64,000 nucleotides of DNA from CTSOIL-112 sp049291875 (GCA_049291875.1 JBATQE010000024.1:1-64000), one strand, 5' to 3'; counted from the stretch's first letter, positions 15,476 to 24,260 are shown. The notes: generated from the letters alone by a model not told the origin. Numbers and translations are program-made.

Positions 15476-16984
15476 CTACGATGCGCAACTGCGGTCTTTG
15501 GCTTCATAATCCTTTTGCAGCAGGTAGGCAACGGCCTCTTGATCCACGCATGAGCTGATGCCGCTAAACACGAGGGTGTGGCCATCGCCTTCGCGCGTGA
15601 GCAACGGGCTGTTGAAATACTGCGCCATGCGAACGGCATTCGCATACGGCGTGGTCGGATCGTGTCGTTGCGCGACAAACAGCAATTTGGGCAGCTCTTT
15701 GGCAACCACGGGGATACGCGCTTGATCGGTTCCCGCGTGCGGCCAAAAATGACAGGACTCCAATATCTCAGCCTCGGTTTTTGGCCGGTGGTCGCTGAAT
15801 GTGGCGGCCTCGTCCACACGTCGCCACTGCGCCAAGGCATGATCTTTGTCCAAGTGTACCGCGCCATCAGCGCAATTGATGGCACCCAATGCGTCGTTGG
15901 CAGCTTCGTTTGGCAATTGCTGCATCAGTTGAACGAAAGGCTGCGCCGAACCGCGATTCAATGCCTGCAATGCGCGCGCCAAATCGGGCCATTGATCGTC
16001 CCAGAGTAAATACGTTCCCATCGCAGACAGCACCTCATCCGCACCGATGCGCGTGTGCGCATCCACTGCCACAGGCTTGGCCTCTAATTTTTGCAACAAT
16101 TGATGAAACTGCGTCTGAGCCGTTTGCGGATCCGCCGATAAAAAGCAAGCACCCTCACGCGCACAATACGCAGCAAATCGCTCAAAAGTGGCTTGAAAGC
16201 CCTTTTCCTGATTGATGCGCTGGGTGAAGTAGTCCTCCGACAGATCCACCACACCGTCCAGCACCAAGGCACGCACCGATTGAGGAAACTGTTCTGCGTA
16301 GCTGGCCACCACCTTCGTGCCATACGAGTAGCCAATTGCCGTCAGCTTTTCATTGCCCAAAACCTTGCGAATTTGCTCCAAATCATAGACCGCTTCGCGG
16401 GTGCTGATGTGCTTTAATACCTCCAAGCCCGTATGCTCAATGCATGCGCGCACAAACAACTCGTTTTCAGACACAGCACTGTCAGATGAATCATGCGCTG
16501 CAATCGGACAGGATATGGTCGGCGTGGAGGGTGCAACGCCTCTGGGTGCGTAGCCAATGATGTCATAAGCCGCCAGCAAAGGCGCATTCGCCGCCGATGG
16601 CGTAACCGACGGATTCATCCCCGATTCGCCGGGACCACCAGCCAAAACCACCAAATCACCTTGTTTTTGCTGCTGCGCAGGCAAGCGCGTCAGCGTGAGT
16701 GTGACCCGTTGTTGCGCAATCGTATCGGTTGACGATGGTACCGCGTCATAAGACAGCGGCACATCCAAAGACGCGCATTGCAAATTAGACGGAATCTTCT
16801 GAGTAAACCACGATTGATATTCAGGACGGTGGCAGCTCGCCCACTCAATCGGTTTTGGCACGTGGGCGTCCGTGACATGCGCCGCAGCCTGAACCGGCGT
16901 GTTTACCGTCTCATTTTGAACCGTTTTATGACAAGCCGACAGCAGGCACAATGCGCCCAACCCGTAGATACCCCATTGAAACAT
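15476..16984 (-). CDS. Secreted alpha/beta-hydrolase lipoprotein, TAP-like peptidase (S33 type)
   Basis: A 502-residue protein with a lipoprotein signal peptide (lipobox LLSAC, Cys18) and an alpha/beta-hydrolase domain. The oxyanion motif is GGPGESG at 116-122, the nucleophile elbow GYSYG has Ser220, and the C-terminal part holds HDPTTPYANAV and REGDGHTLV with the catalytic Asp and His. This layout fits tripeptidyl-aminopeptidase-like peptidases, probably acting on peptides in the periplasm or outer membrane. GGGAG lies five bases before the ATG. Confidence 0.85.
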   Translation of the reverse strand: MFQWGIYGLGALCLLSACHKTVQNETVNTPVQAAAHVTDAHVPKPIEWASCHRPEYQSWFTQKIPSNLQCASLDVPLSYDAVPSSTDTIAQQRVTLTLTRLPAQQQKQGDLVVLAGGPGESGMNPSVTPSAANAPLLAAYDIIGYAPRGVAPSTPTISCPIAAHDSSDSAVSENELFVRACIEHTGLEVLKHISTREAVYDLEQIRKVLGNEKLTAIGYSYGTKVVASYAEQFPQSVRALVLDGVVDLSEDYFTQRINQEKGFQATFERFAAYCAREGACFLSADPQTAQTQFHQLLQKLEAKPVAVDAHTRIGADEVLSAMGTYLLWDDQWPDLARALQALNRGSAQPFVQLMQQLPNEAANDALGAINCADGAVHLDKDHALAQWRRVDEAATFSDHRPKTEAEILESCHFWPHAGTDQARIPVVAKELPKLLFVAQRHDPTTPYANAVRMAQYFNSPLLTREGDGHTLVFSGISSCVDQEAVAYLLQKDYEAKDRSCAS

Positions 16985-17042
16985 ACAAACTCCCTATTTT
17001 TCGATTATTTTTAATATTTCTAACGCTTTGTTGACAGCCTAT

Positions 17043-17636
17043 TTAGTATAAAACAACACCTCCTTTACGCAGCATCCCTGTCAGCGCAATCAGCGGCAAG
17101 CCAATCAACGCAGTCGGATCGTCGGATTCGACTTTTTCGAGAATCGTGATGCCCAGCGCCTCCACTTTCGCACTGCCGGCACAATCATACGGCTGCTCGA
17201 TGCGCAAATACGCGGCCAATTCTTCGTCTGACAAATCGCGGAACGTGGTCTTGGTCACAATATTGTCCAGTTGATAGGTGTCGTTGCGCGCGTCATACAG
17301 ACATAAAGCACTGTGAAACAGCGCCGTTTTGCCCCGCATCATTTGCAGTTGCGCCAATGCCTTGTCAAAGCCGCCTGCTTTACCGATTTGCTCGCCATTC
17401 ACAGTGGCCACTTGATCCGCGCCAATGATGAGCGCATTCGGATGGCTGCGCGCGATGTGTCGCGCTTTTTCCAGCGCCAGTCGCAACGCGGTATCCACCG
17501 GCGTTTCGCCCGCATGCGGCGTCTCGTCAATGGTCGGGCTGACCACGCGAAACGGCAGACGCAAACGTTCTAAAAGTTCACGACGATAAGGAGAAGATGA
17601 GCCTAAAATCAGCTCAGGATGAGATGTGTCAACCAT
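17043..17636 (-). CDS. Maf-like nucleotide pyrophosphatase (YceF type)
   Basis: A 197-residue house-cleaning enzyme that hydrolyses non-canonical nucleoside triphosphates. The YceF subgroup, which prefers 7-methyl-GTP, is indicated by SSSPYRRELLERL, the central GADQV and the neighbour yceD. The catalytic Asp lies in GADQV and the substrate contacts in SPYRRE. AGAGG precedes the ATG. It is divergent from yceD, with the structured element between them. Confidence 0.9.
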   Translation of the reverse strand: MVDTSHPELILGSSSPYRRELLERLRLPFRVVSPTIDETPHAGETPVDTALRLALEKARHIARSHPNALIIGADQVATVNGEQIGKAGGFDKALAQLQMMRGKTALFHSALCLYDARNDTYQLDNIVTKTTFRDLSDEELAAYLRIEQPYDCAGSAKVEALGITILEKVESDDPTALIGLPLIALTGMLRKGGVVLY

Positions 17637-17644
17637 AAAACCTC

Positions 17645-17653
17645 TGTTATAAT
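17645..17653 (+). promoter_or_regulatory. Consensus extended -10 promoter (TGTTATAAT)
   Basis: TGTTATAAT is a perfect extended -10 element. The expected start of transcription is near 17660, where the structured element begins. The -35 region is weak (TGTGTC-like), as is common with extended -10 promoters. It would drive the structured RNA and, by read-through, yceD. Confidence 0.65.
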
Positions 17654-17659
17654 TTTCAA

Positions 17660-17940
17660 ATCATTTAAGGAAGCACGGAACAACCCAAACCAGTCTGCGT
17701 TCTGAGCAAAAAACATTCAGAACGCGGCGCAGGATAGGGGTCGTAGTTATTCTACGACAGCCCCTATGCTGCAACAAAGTTCTGGGTGTTTTTTGCCAGA
17801 ACCCTTCGGGCTGGAGATTGGCGCGTAATTAACTTTGTTGTGACGCTTGTATGGGGAATGCCATAGACTGCGCGCCATGCCTCGTTACTCATCACGCCAA
17901 TCTCCAGCGCAGACGGTAGGGGTATTCCGTGCTTCCTTTA
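17660..17940 (+). ncRNA. Candidate structured RNA element between maf and yceD
   Basis: The ends pair perfectly over 14 bases (17667-17680 with 17925-17938), extended inward by GTCTGCG/CGCAGAC (17693-17699, 17908-17914). Inside are several hairpins: 17697-17705 with 17717-17725 (nine pairs), 17730-17772 (long, with one bulge), a CCC-TTCG-GG loop near 17801-17809, and 17850-17865. A 13-pair helix (17811-17823 with 17895-17907) crosses a ten-pair helix (17772-17781 with 17831-17840), so the fold has a pseudoknot or two alternative states. I do not recognise RNase P, tmRNA, 6S or SRP RNA. A small inverted-repeat transposon (MITE) or a yceD leader are alternatives. No good coding frame spans it. 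Confidence 0.6.
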
Positions 17941-18005
17941 TTGTGAAGGCGTTATTATCGCAGGATTTACGCACGGACACACCCTCGAACATTACGAAAG
18001 ACACT

Positions 18006-18527
18006 ATGAGTACAGCCCACGCATCACCTTGGACAATCGACGTATTCGCCCTATGCAAAGAGCATGCCAGCAAGCAAGGTGAATTGCCCATCAACCTGCT
18101 GACCCGCTTGGGCAGCGACTTGACGCGCCACGATGGTGCGCTGCATTACGAGCTATCGGGCGAATTGGACGAGAAAAAGCATCCCATCATGCACATTCGC
18201 ATCACCGGCACGCTGATGATGCGCTGCCAACGCTGTTTGGAGGAAATGGTGTATGCGGTGGACGTGGATAATTCTCTCGAATTGGTTCACACCGAAGCCG
18301 AACTGGACGACGAGGAAGAGGAGCTTAACGCGATTGCCGAAGGCACCGCAGGCATTGAAAAAATCGTCGGCAGCAAAGCCTTTGACACGCTCGCCTTGAT
18401 GGAAGATGAAATCATCCTGAGCCTGCCGATCGTCATCGCGCATGAGCAATGCGACAAAACCCTACCCATGTCGTCGGGCGAAAAGACCTCGCCGTTTGAC
18501 GTTTTACGCACACTGAAAAACCAATAA
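18006..18527 (+). CDS. yceD: YceD/DUF177 family protein (23S rRNA accumulation)
   Basis: A 173-residue protein of the DUF177 family, usually next to rpmF and linked in E. coli to 23S rRNA accumulation. The Cys pair is visible as MRCQRCLEEM (Cys74, Cys77), followed by a very acidic stretch (EAELDDEEEEL). The ATG at 18006 is chosen by homology-like start (MSTAHASPW); the frame is open further upstream into the structured element, which I regard as untranslated. Confidence 0.85.
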   Translation: MSTAHASPWTIDVFALCKEHASKQGELPINLLTRLGSDLTRHDGALHYELSGELDEKKHPIMHIRITGTLMMRCQRCLEEMVYAVDVDNSLELVHTEAELDDEEEELNAIAEGTAGIEKIVGSKAFDTLALMEDEIILSLPIVIAHEQCDKTLPMSSGEKTSPFDVLRTLKNQ

Positions 18528-18570
18528 ATTCAATCATTTGCCTCAAAACCACGCAAAAACGCAATACCAC

Positions 18571-18599
18571 TTGGCAAAGATGAATTTTTCCTATATAAT
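18571..18599 (+). promoter_or_regulatory. rpmF promoter
   Basis: TTGGCA, a 17-base spacer and TATAAT form a near-consensus sigma-70 promoter 36 bases before the rpmF start. It gives the ribosomal protein gene its own strong transcription, independent of yceD. Confidence 0.8.
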
Positions 18600-18634
18600 C
18601 GCGCATTCTCTGTTTGGAGTTTCTGGAGTTTATC

Positions 18635-18817
18635 ATGGCTGTTCAACAAAACAAAAAATCACCTTCTAAACGCGGTATGCACCGTTCGCACGACTTCATC
18701 ACGGGTCCTGCTACGGCGATCGAACCGGTGACCGGTGAAGTACACTTGCGCCACCACGTTAGCCCGAACGGCTTTTACCGTGGCAAAAAAGTAGTTAAAA
18801 CTAAAAACGACGAATAA
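18635..18817 (+). CDS. rpmF: 50S ribosomal protein L32
   Basis: A 60-residue basic ribosomal protein with the conserved start MAVQQNKKSPSKRGMHRSHD and the HLRHHVSPNGFYRGKKV end. The zinc Cys residues of some L32 forms are absent, as in most proteobacteria. GGAG lies upstream of the ATG at 18635. It is set in the yceD-rpmF-plsX order found across proteobacteria. Confidence 0.97.
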   Translation: MAVQQNKKSPSKRGMHRSHDFITGPATAIEPVTGEVHLRHHVSPNGFYRGKKVVKTKNDE

Positions 18818-18885
18818 TTTTGCGTCAATCGATGTGCATCTGTGCGCAACGATTAAGCATTCTCGTCGGCAATAGCGACATGGCA

Positions 18886-18908
18886 AGGCTGGTATTTACC
18901 AGCTTTTT
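18886..18908 (+). terminator. Terminator after rpmF
   Basis: The stem GCTGGT/ACCAGC with loop ATTT is followed by five T residues. It lies about 70 bases after rpmF and 80 before plsX, and probably lowers plsX expression relative to rpmF. A second imperfect hairpin (CGTTTAA with TTAAACG, about 18911-18948) follows it. Confidence 0.65.
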
Positions 18909-18988
18909 GTCGTTTAAATTGAGTCGGCCTAACCGATCGGATTAAACGGTCGCTTTGCAATTCACGGTTTCAACTATTTAGTCCCCAT

Positions 18989-20017
18989 ATGAGCCTGCAA
19001 AAAACCATCATTGCCGTAGATGTCATGGGCGGCGATCACGGATTATCCGTGACCTTGCCTGCCTGCGCTGAATTTTTACGCGCCCATCCCGACGCGGGCT
19101 TGTTGCTGGTCGGTGAGCAAACACAGATTCGCTCTGCGCTCGCGCAACATCAGCTCACCGAATCCGCGCGCTGCCAAATCGTGCATGCGTCCGAAGTGGT
19201 GGAAATGCATGAGGCCGTCGAATCGGCTCTGCGCCGTAAAAAAGACTCCTCCATGCGCGTGGCAATCAATCTGGTGAAAGAAGGCCGTGCGCACGCCATC
19301 GTCTCCGCCGGTAATACCGGCGCGCTGATGGCCATTGCGCGCTTTGTGCTCAAAACATTGGATGGCATAGACCGCCCGGCGATTGCCTCAATCATGCCGA
19401 ATCTGGAAGGAACCGGCACGGTGGTGCTGGATTTGGGCGCGAATGTGGATTGCACCGCCGAGCATTTGCAGCAGTTTGCCTTGATGGGTTCATCGCTTGC
19501 CGCCGCAACGATGGAGCACGCGCACGCAGCCAATCCGCGCGTCGGCTTGCTCAACATCGGCCACGAAGAGATGAAGGGCAACGAAGTGACCAAGCAAGCA
19601 TTTGAGCTGCTCAAAAGCACGCCCATCAACTTTATCGGCAATGTCGAAGGCAACCAGATTTTCACCGGCGGTGCCGACGTGATTGTGTGCGATGGCTTTG
19701 TTGGCAATGCTTTGCTCAAAACCTCCGAGGGCATGAGCAAATTGGTGCGCGAACACATGACCGAAGAATTCAAAAAATCATGGTGGCGCAAATGGACGGC
19801 CTTGTTCGCCATGCCCGCGATCAATGGCTTTCGTCACCGCGTGGACAATCGCCCGTACAACGGCGCGGCGCTGGTCGGTCTGCGCGGTGTGGTCATTAAA
19901 AGCCACGGGGGCGCGGACGCCTATGCCTACGGCTTCGCCTTGGCGCGCGCCTTCAACGCGGTGGAACACCATATGCTGGACAAAACCAGCGCGATGCTGG
20001 CGCAAATTCATCATTGA
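18989..20017 (+). CDS. plsX: Phosphate acyltransferase PlsX
   Basis: A 342-residue soluble enzyme that converts acyl-ACP to acyl-phosphate, the first step of membrane phospholipid synthesis by the PlsX-PlsY route. Typical motifs are AVDVMGGDHG, VSAGNTGALMA and CDGFVGNALLKTSEG. Length is normal. The fabH-fabD genes that often follow are missing: a strong terminator ends the operon here. Confidence 0.96.
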   Translation: MSLQKTIIAVDVMGGDHGLSVTLPACAEFLRAHPDAGLLLVGEQTQIRSALAQHQLTESARCQIVHASEVVEMHEAVESALRRKKDSSMRVAINLVKEGRAHAIVSAGNTGALMAIARFVLKTLDGIDRPAIASIMPNLEGTGTVVLDLGANVDCTAEHLQQFALMGSSLAAATMEHAHAANPRVGLLNIGHEEMKGNEVTKQAFELLKSTPINFIGNVEGNQIFTGGADVIVCDGFVGNALLKTSEGMSKLVREHMTEEFKKSWWRKWTALFAMPAINGFRHRVDNRPYNGAALVGLRGVVIKSHGGADAYAYGFALARAFNAVEHHMLDKTSAMLAQIHH

Positions 20018-20035
20018 ATACGCCCTACAGACGAT

Positions 20036-20066
20036 AAAAACCGGTAGTCATTAACTACCGGTTTTT
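20036..20066. terminator. Terminator after plsX
   Basis: A perfect 13-pair stem (AAAAACCGGTAGT/ACTACCGGTTTTT) with a five-base loop. Flanking A and T tracts allow it to work for plsX on the plus strand and for the rubredoxin gene on the minus strand. Confidence 0.9.
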
Positions 20067-20087
20067 AATTCAATTGCAAACGACCGA

Positions 20088-20252
20088 TTAGATCACCACC
20101 ATCTCAAAATCCGCTTTACCCACGCCGCATTCGGGGCAAATCCAGTCCGCAGGGACGTCTTCCCATTTCGTACCGGGCGCGATACCGTCCTCCGGCCAAC
20201 CTTGTTCTTCATCATAAACCCAGCCACACACCAAACACATCCACGTTTTCAT
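20088..20252 (-). CDS. Rubredoxin
   Basis: A 54-residue iron-only electron carrier with one Fe bound by four Cys in two CxxC knuckles: CLVCG (Cys6, Cys9) and CPECG (Cys39, Cys42). The ATG at 20252 (protein MKTWMCLVCGW) has AAGGA five bases upstream; the ATG two codons earlier is too close to that site. It is divergent from thiD, a pairing seen in Burkholderiales. Confidence 0.95.
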   Translation of the reverse strand: MKTWMCLVCGWVYDEEQGWPEDGIAPGTKWEDVPADWICPECGVGKADFEMVVI

Positions 20253-20389
20253 ACTCATCCTTAAATTTAAATCAACACATACCCAAGCGTATCGTAGCAC
20301 GGTACAATACAGCATCTGGGGCGCATATCGCAGACTTCAAGTCCAATGCGCACACCCAAAAGACAACCCTTATTTTATCAAGGTTTCGC

Positions 20390-21283
20390 ATGAGTTACCC
20401 CATCGTTTTGAGTTTTAATGCACACGATCCGACCGGCGGCGCAGGCATTGCCGCCGATGCGCTGACCTGCGCCAGCTTAGAAGCCAGCGCATTCACCGTC
20501 GCCACCACGCTGCTGGCGGGTGATTTCAGCCGTTTAGAGGCGGTGATTCCGCTGGACGCTGACTGGGTGGACGATCAGGCGCGCACCTTGCTTGAGGATT
20601 CCGTCGTTCACGCGATCAAAATCGGCGTCTTGCCCGATGTGCAAATCGTACGCGTCATCGCTGAAATCATGGCCGATTATCCGCAAGTACCGGTGATTCT
20701 CGCGCCCTCAATTCTCGTGGCCGATGACGATGACGGCAACAACGCCGAAGACATCATCACCGCGACACACGAATTGATTTTGCCCAACGCCAACCTGCTG
20801 ATTGCCCAGCGTCACCTGCTGCGCCAATTGGCCGAAGTCAAACACAACTTCACGCAAATTGAAGAGGAGCATCCGCAACTGCTGGCCAACGCGCACGCGC
20901 AAGCCCTGCTCTCCTCGGGTTGCGAATACGTGTTCGCCACCGACGCCAAATCGCCTGATTCACAAGTCGTACATCAGCTATTTTCCAGCGACGGACTGCT
21001 GCGCACCGACACCACGCCGCGTTTGAAAGACGCGTTTTTGGGCGCGAACAGCACCTTGTCCGCCGCCATCAGCGCGCTCATCGCCCACGGGCAACCCACA
21101 CCGCAAGCAGTCGGCGAGGCACTCGAATACACCTGGCAAACCCTGCGGTTTGGCATCAGCATGGGCATGGGCAAAAAAATCCCTGACCGTTTTTACTGGA
21201 CGCGCCAAACCGAGGACGAAACCGCCGAAGTTGAGCAGTCGCCCAACAAACGCCCTGCGCCTTCATCCAACACATTGCAATAA
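20390..21283 (+). CDS. thiD: ThiD-like (hydroxymethylpyrimidine kinase) protein with altered active site
   Basis: A 297-residue ribokinase-fold protein placed before hemL, like the HMP-phosphate kinase of Burkholderiales. The N-terminal DPTGGAGIAAD and the end MGMGKKIPDRFYW fit that family. The anion-hole motif, usually GSGC or GTGC, reads LGANS here (residues 217-221): the catalytic Cys is Ser and a Gly is Asn. The usual DP(V)L and TPN motifs are also changed (APSIL, LIAQR). It may be a weak or non-catalytic relative rather than a working ThiD. Confidence 0.75.
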   Translation: MSYPIVLSFNAHDPTGGAGIAADALTCASLEASAFTVATTLLAGDFSRLEAVIPLDADWVDDQARTLLEDSVVHAIKIGVLPDVQIVRVIAEIMADYPQVPVILAPSILVADDDDGNNAEDIITATHELILPNANLLIAQRHLLRQLAEVKHNFTQIEEEHPQLLANAHAQALLSSGCEYVFATDAKSPDSQVVHQLFSSDGLLRTDTTPRLKDAFLGANSTLSAAISALIAHGQPTPQAVGEALEYTWQTLRFGISMGMGKKIPDRFYWTRQTEDETAEVEQSPNKRPAPSSNTLQ

Positions 21284-21301
21284 CCTTTAAACGACATGAT
21301 T

Positions 21302-22594
21302 ATGACTGCATTAGACCAAAACCAAGCCCTATTTGACCGCGCCCAAACCACCACACCGGGTGGCGTGAATTCACCTGTGCGCGCCTTCCGCTCCGTCGGC
21401 GGCACGCCGCGCTTCATCAAGCGTGCCGAAGGCGCGTATTTCTGGGATGAAAACGACAAAAAATACATCGACTACATCGGCTCATGGGGGCCGATCATCG
21501 TCGGCCACGCCCACCCGCGTGTGGTCAAAGCGGTACAAGAAGCCGCGGCGAACGGCCTCGGCTACGGCGCGCCGACCCGCGCCGAAGTGGAAATCGCCGA
21601 GAAACTGTGCGCGATGCTGCCGCAATTGGAGCAGGTTCGTCTCGTCTCCTCCGGCACCGAAGCGACTATGAGCGCGATTCGCCTCGCGCGTGGTTTCACC
21701 GGACGCGATTTACTGGTGAAATTCGAAGGCTGTTACCACGGTCACTCCGACAGCCTGTTGGTCAAAGCCGGCTCCGGCCTGTTGACCTTTGGCAATCCAT
21801 CCTCTGCCGGCGTGCCGCAAGCGGTGTCCAAAGACACGCTGGTTCTGCCGTACAATGACGTTGAGGCGCTGCAAACCCTGTTCAAGGAAAAAGGCGATCA
21901 GCTCGCCTGCGTCATCCTTGAGCCAATCGCAGGCAATATGAATTTCGTGCGCGCCACGCCTGAATTCATGCAAACCCTGCGCGAACTGTGCACGAAGCAC
22001 GGCGCGGTATTGATCATTGACGAAGTGATGACCGGCTTTCGCGTCGGCAAACAATGTGCGCAAGGGCTGTACGGCGTGCAAGCCGACATCACCACATTGG
22101 GCAAAGTCATCGGCGGCGGCATGCCTGTCGCCGCATTTGGCGGTCGCCGCGACATCATGGCGCACATGGCGCCGCTCGGCGGCGTGTATCAGGCAGGTAC
22201 ACTGTCCGGCAATCCAGTGGCGGTGGCGGCGGGTATGACCACATTGGAAATTATCTCCGAGCCATATTTCTACCAAAACCTGTACGAGCGCACGCGCCAA
22301 CTGATGAACGGTCTCGAATACGCCGCACAATCAGCCGGCGTGCCATTCTCCACCGACTGCGAAGGTGGCATGTTTGGCCTGTATTTCGCCGAGAAAAAAC
22401 CGCAGAGCTTTGCCGACATGATGGCCTCGCGCACCGACCTGTTCCCCGCGTTTTTCCACGCCATGCTGGACGAAGGCGTCTACCTCGCGCCATCGGCGTT
22501 CGAGGCGGGCTTTGTCTCCGCCGCGCACAGCGCAGATGATGTGGTGAACACCATCGCGGCAGCGCAAAAGGCGTTTAAACAACTAAAGGTTTAA
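21302..22594 (+). CDS. hemL: Glutamate-1-semialdehyde 2,1-aminomutase
   Basis: A 430-residue PLP enzyme converting glutamate-1-semialdehyde to 5-aminolevulinate in the C5 haem pathway. The PLP lysine lies in TTLGKVIGGGMP (Lys268); other motifs are FEGCYHGHSDSLL and LIIDEVMTGFRVG. The start at 21302 is preferred to the ATG two codons earlier, though either is possible. It follows thiD by 18 bases and ends at a terminator. Confidence 0.96.
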   Translation: MTALDQNQALFDRAQTTTPGGVNSPVRAFRSVGGTPRFIKRAEGAYFWDENDKKYIDYIGSWGPIIVGHAHPRVVKAVQEAAANGLGYGAPTRAEVEIAEKLCAMLPQLEQVRLVSSGTEATMSAIRLARGFTGRDLLVKFEGCYHGHSDSLLVKAGSGLLTFGNPSSAGVPQAVSKDTLVLPYNDVEALQTLFKEKGDQLACVILEPIAGNMNFVRATPEFMQTLRELCTKHGAVLIIDEVMTGFRVGKQCAQGLYGVQADITTLGKVIGGGMPVAAFGGRRDIMAHMAPLGGVYQAGTLSGNPVAVAAGMTTLEIISEPYFYQNLYERTRQLMNGLEYAAQSAGVPFSTDCEGGMFGLYFAEKKPQSFADMMASRTDLFPAFFHAMLDEGVYLAPSAFEAGFVSAAHSADDVVNTIAAAQKAFKQLKV

Positions 22595-22607
22595 CTGCTG
22601 TTCAAAT

Positions 22608-22642
22608 AAAAACCGCGCTACTCAAACAGTAGCGCAGTTTTT
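22608..22642 (+). terminator. Terminator after hemL
   Basis: The hairpin AAAAACCGCGCTACT/AGTAGCGCAGTTTTT has one mismatch, a five-base loop and a T tract. The A tract on the other side lets it also serve the convergent minus-strand gene. Confidence 0.85.
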
Positions 22643-22663
22643 ATGCCGATTCGGATCATTAAC

Positions 22664-23518
22664 TTACGACTCGTCATTGGGCACATACTGCAATCCGCTC
22701 AACTTCATCACCGCACCCTTCGGAGCGCCAATGGCAGAGGAGAGGTTATCCCTCAGAGATTTGTAAAACGGGCCGTTGTAGAGTTTCGCGCCCTGATGCG
22801 TCAGATTGGAGTGGCAATCCACATAGATATGCTCGCCCAGCCCGCTCCACAGACGGCAAAAGCCGTAATCTTCGGACAAATAGCGGCGTGTTTTCGGGTC
22901 GACCATCACGTCGAAAAAGCGGTAGTGCAGCCCTTTGTCCTCAATGCCGACGGCATCGGGAACGTATTGGTAATCCGGGTAGCTTTGCATCAGGCGTTCA
23001 AACACATGACGCTTGATGACCATGAATCCGGTCGGCGCTTCGTCAAGTTTGAGAAATCCGTCTTCTGAAATATCCATCAGCAATTCGTTGTTCTCATTCA
23101 CACCATCGGTATTGACGGTATAGCGCGTGTAATGGCTTTCAAATTGCGCCTGCGTCATACCGGCTGGAATCCCCTCCGCCGGCCAATTTTCACGTTTGAG
23201 CGGATACACACCCGCGGCAATGTCGTGATCGGAGAGCAGCAGGCGAAACGCCGCCTCGGTACTGAAACCGATATCGGAGTCAATCCAAAACAGGTGCGTC
23301 CATTGCGGATTGGCCAGAAACTGCGCCACGCAATCATTGCGCGCGCGCGTAACCAGACTTTCACCCCGGTGCAGGACCACTTGCAAAGGCATACCGACTT
23401 GTTGCGCTTCGGTAACGAGGTTGAGCAGGGATACGGTGTAATTGTGAAAATATTTACCGTCATGGCTGGGGGTCATAATGACCGGGAACATTTGACTAAG
23501 GGCTGAAATAGGCAACAT
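22664..23518 (-). CDS. Glycosyltransferase-like (GT-A fold) protein
   Basis: A 284-residue protein with a likely GT-A nucleotide-sugar fold: the DxD-type motif is FWIDSDIGF (about residues 77-85), preceded by SLVTRARNDCVAQFL, which resembles phage and bacterial transferases acting on surface sugars. The start at 23518 has GGAG nine bases upstream; the longer frame to 23605 is unlikely. No other surface-sugar genes are nearby, so the acceptor is unknown. Confidence 0.7.
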   Translation of the reverse strand: MLPISALSQMFPVIMTPSHDGKYFHNYTVSLLNLVTEAQQVGMPLQVVLHRGESLVTRARNDCVAQFLANPQWTHLFWIDSDIGFSTEAAFRLLLSDHDIAAGVYPLKRENWPAEGIPAGMTQAQFESHYTRYTVNTDGVNENNELLMDISEDGFLKLDEAPTGFMVIKRHVFERLMQSYPDYQYVPDAVGIEDKGLHYRFFDVMVDPKTRRYLSEDYGFCRLWSGLGEHIYVDCHSNLTHQGAKLYNGPFYKSLRDNLSSAIGAPKGAVMKLSGLQYVPNDES

Positions 23519-23669
23519 GAAACAACGCTCCAAAAGTGTGTGACGTGAACGGCAGTATAGCCGATTGCCCCAAAAATCGGGGGTAATTTTACGGTACGAA
23601 TCCATCGAGTAGCGTCATGCAGCGTTATAATCATTCATCCAAATACCCAACACTTTTAGTGAGCCGCAT

Positions 23670-24260
23670 ATGCCCAACTTTCCAGACATGCTCCGCGCCA
23701 TTGCCCAGTGTGATGTGTGCGCCGAGCATCTGCCTTTTGCACCCAAACCGATTTTTCAACTGCATCCGTCTGCGCGGATTTTGGTCGTCGGCCAAGCACC
23801 CGGGCGCAAGGCGCATGATGCAGGAATTCCGTTTGATGATGCCAGTGGCGATCGTTTGCGCGCATGGATGGGCGTGACGCGTGAAGTATTTTACGATGCG
23901 CGGCAAATCGCCCTGCTGCCGATGGGTTTGTGCTTTCCCGGTACGGGCAAATCGGGCGATTTACCACCGCGCCCAGAATGTGCGAGCCAAGTGGCGCACA
24001 TCGGCCGCACGGCGATCCTAAATCGTTTACCCAATATTGAGTTAACGCTGATGGTGGGGCAATACGCCATCGGCTTTCATTTGCCCGACGAAAAAGGCAC
24101 GTTGACCGACACCGTGCAACGCTGGCGCGCTTATTTCCCCGAACGCTTGCCCATGCCGCATCCCAGTCCGCGCAATCAACTGTGGCTGCGGCGCAATCCG
24201 TGGTTTGAGACCGAGGTCATTCCCGCATTGCAGGCACGGGTGCGGCAGTTACTGGCTTAA
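23670..24260 (+). CDS. Uracil-DNA glycosylase family protein
   Basis: A 196-residue protein of the UDG superfamily, which removes uracil or related lesions from DNA. Motif 1 is GQAPGRKAHDAGIPF (from residue 41) and motif 2 is HPSPRN (164-169). A CDVC pair near the N-terminus is reminiscent of iron-sulphur UDGs, but the full four-Cys set is not evident. It stands alone between two minus-strand genes. Confidence 0.82.
   Translation: MPNFPDMLRAIAQCDVCAEHLPFAPKPIFQLHPSARILVVGQAPGRKAHDAGIPFDDASGDRLRAWMGVTREVFYDARQIALLPMGLCFPGTGKSGDLPPRPECASQVAHIGRTAILNRLPNIELTLMVGQYAIGFHLPDEKGTLTDTVQRWRAYFPERLPMPHPSPRNQLWLRRNPWFETEVIPALQARVRQLLA

Noticed and set aside
17660..17940. RNase P RNA, tmRNA, 6S or SRP RNA as identity of the structured element
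   Set aside because: The conserved GAGGAAAGTCC core of RNase P, the tag frame and CCA end of tmRNA, and the GGAAGCAGCC-type SRP loop are absent, and the layout does not match a 6S bubble.
20316..20389. Possible TPP riboswitch before the thiD-like gene
   Set aside because: The short upstream region lacks a CTGAGA-type thi box and any long fold, so there is no support for a riboswitch.
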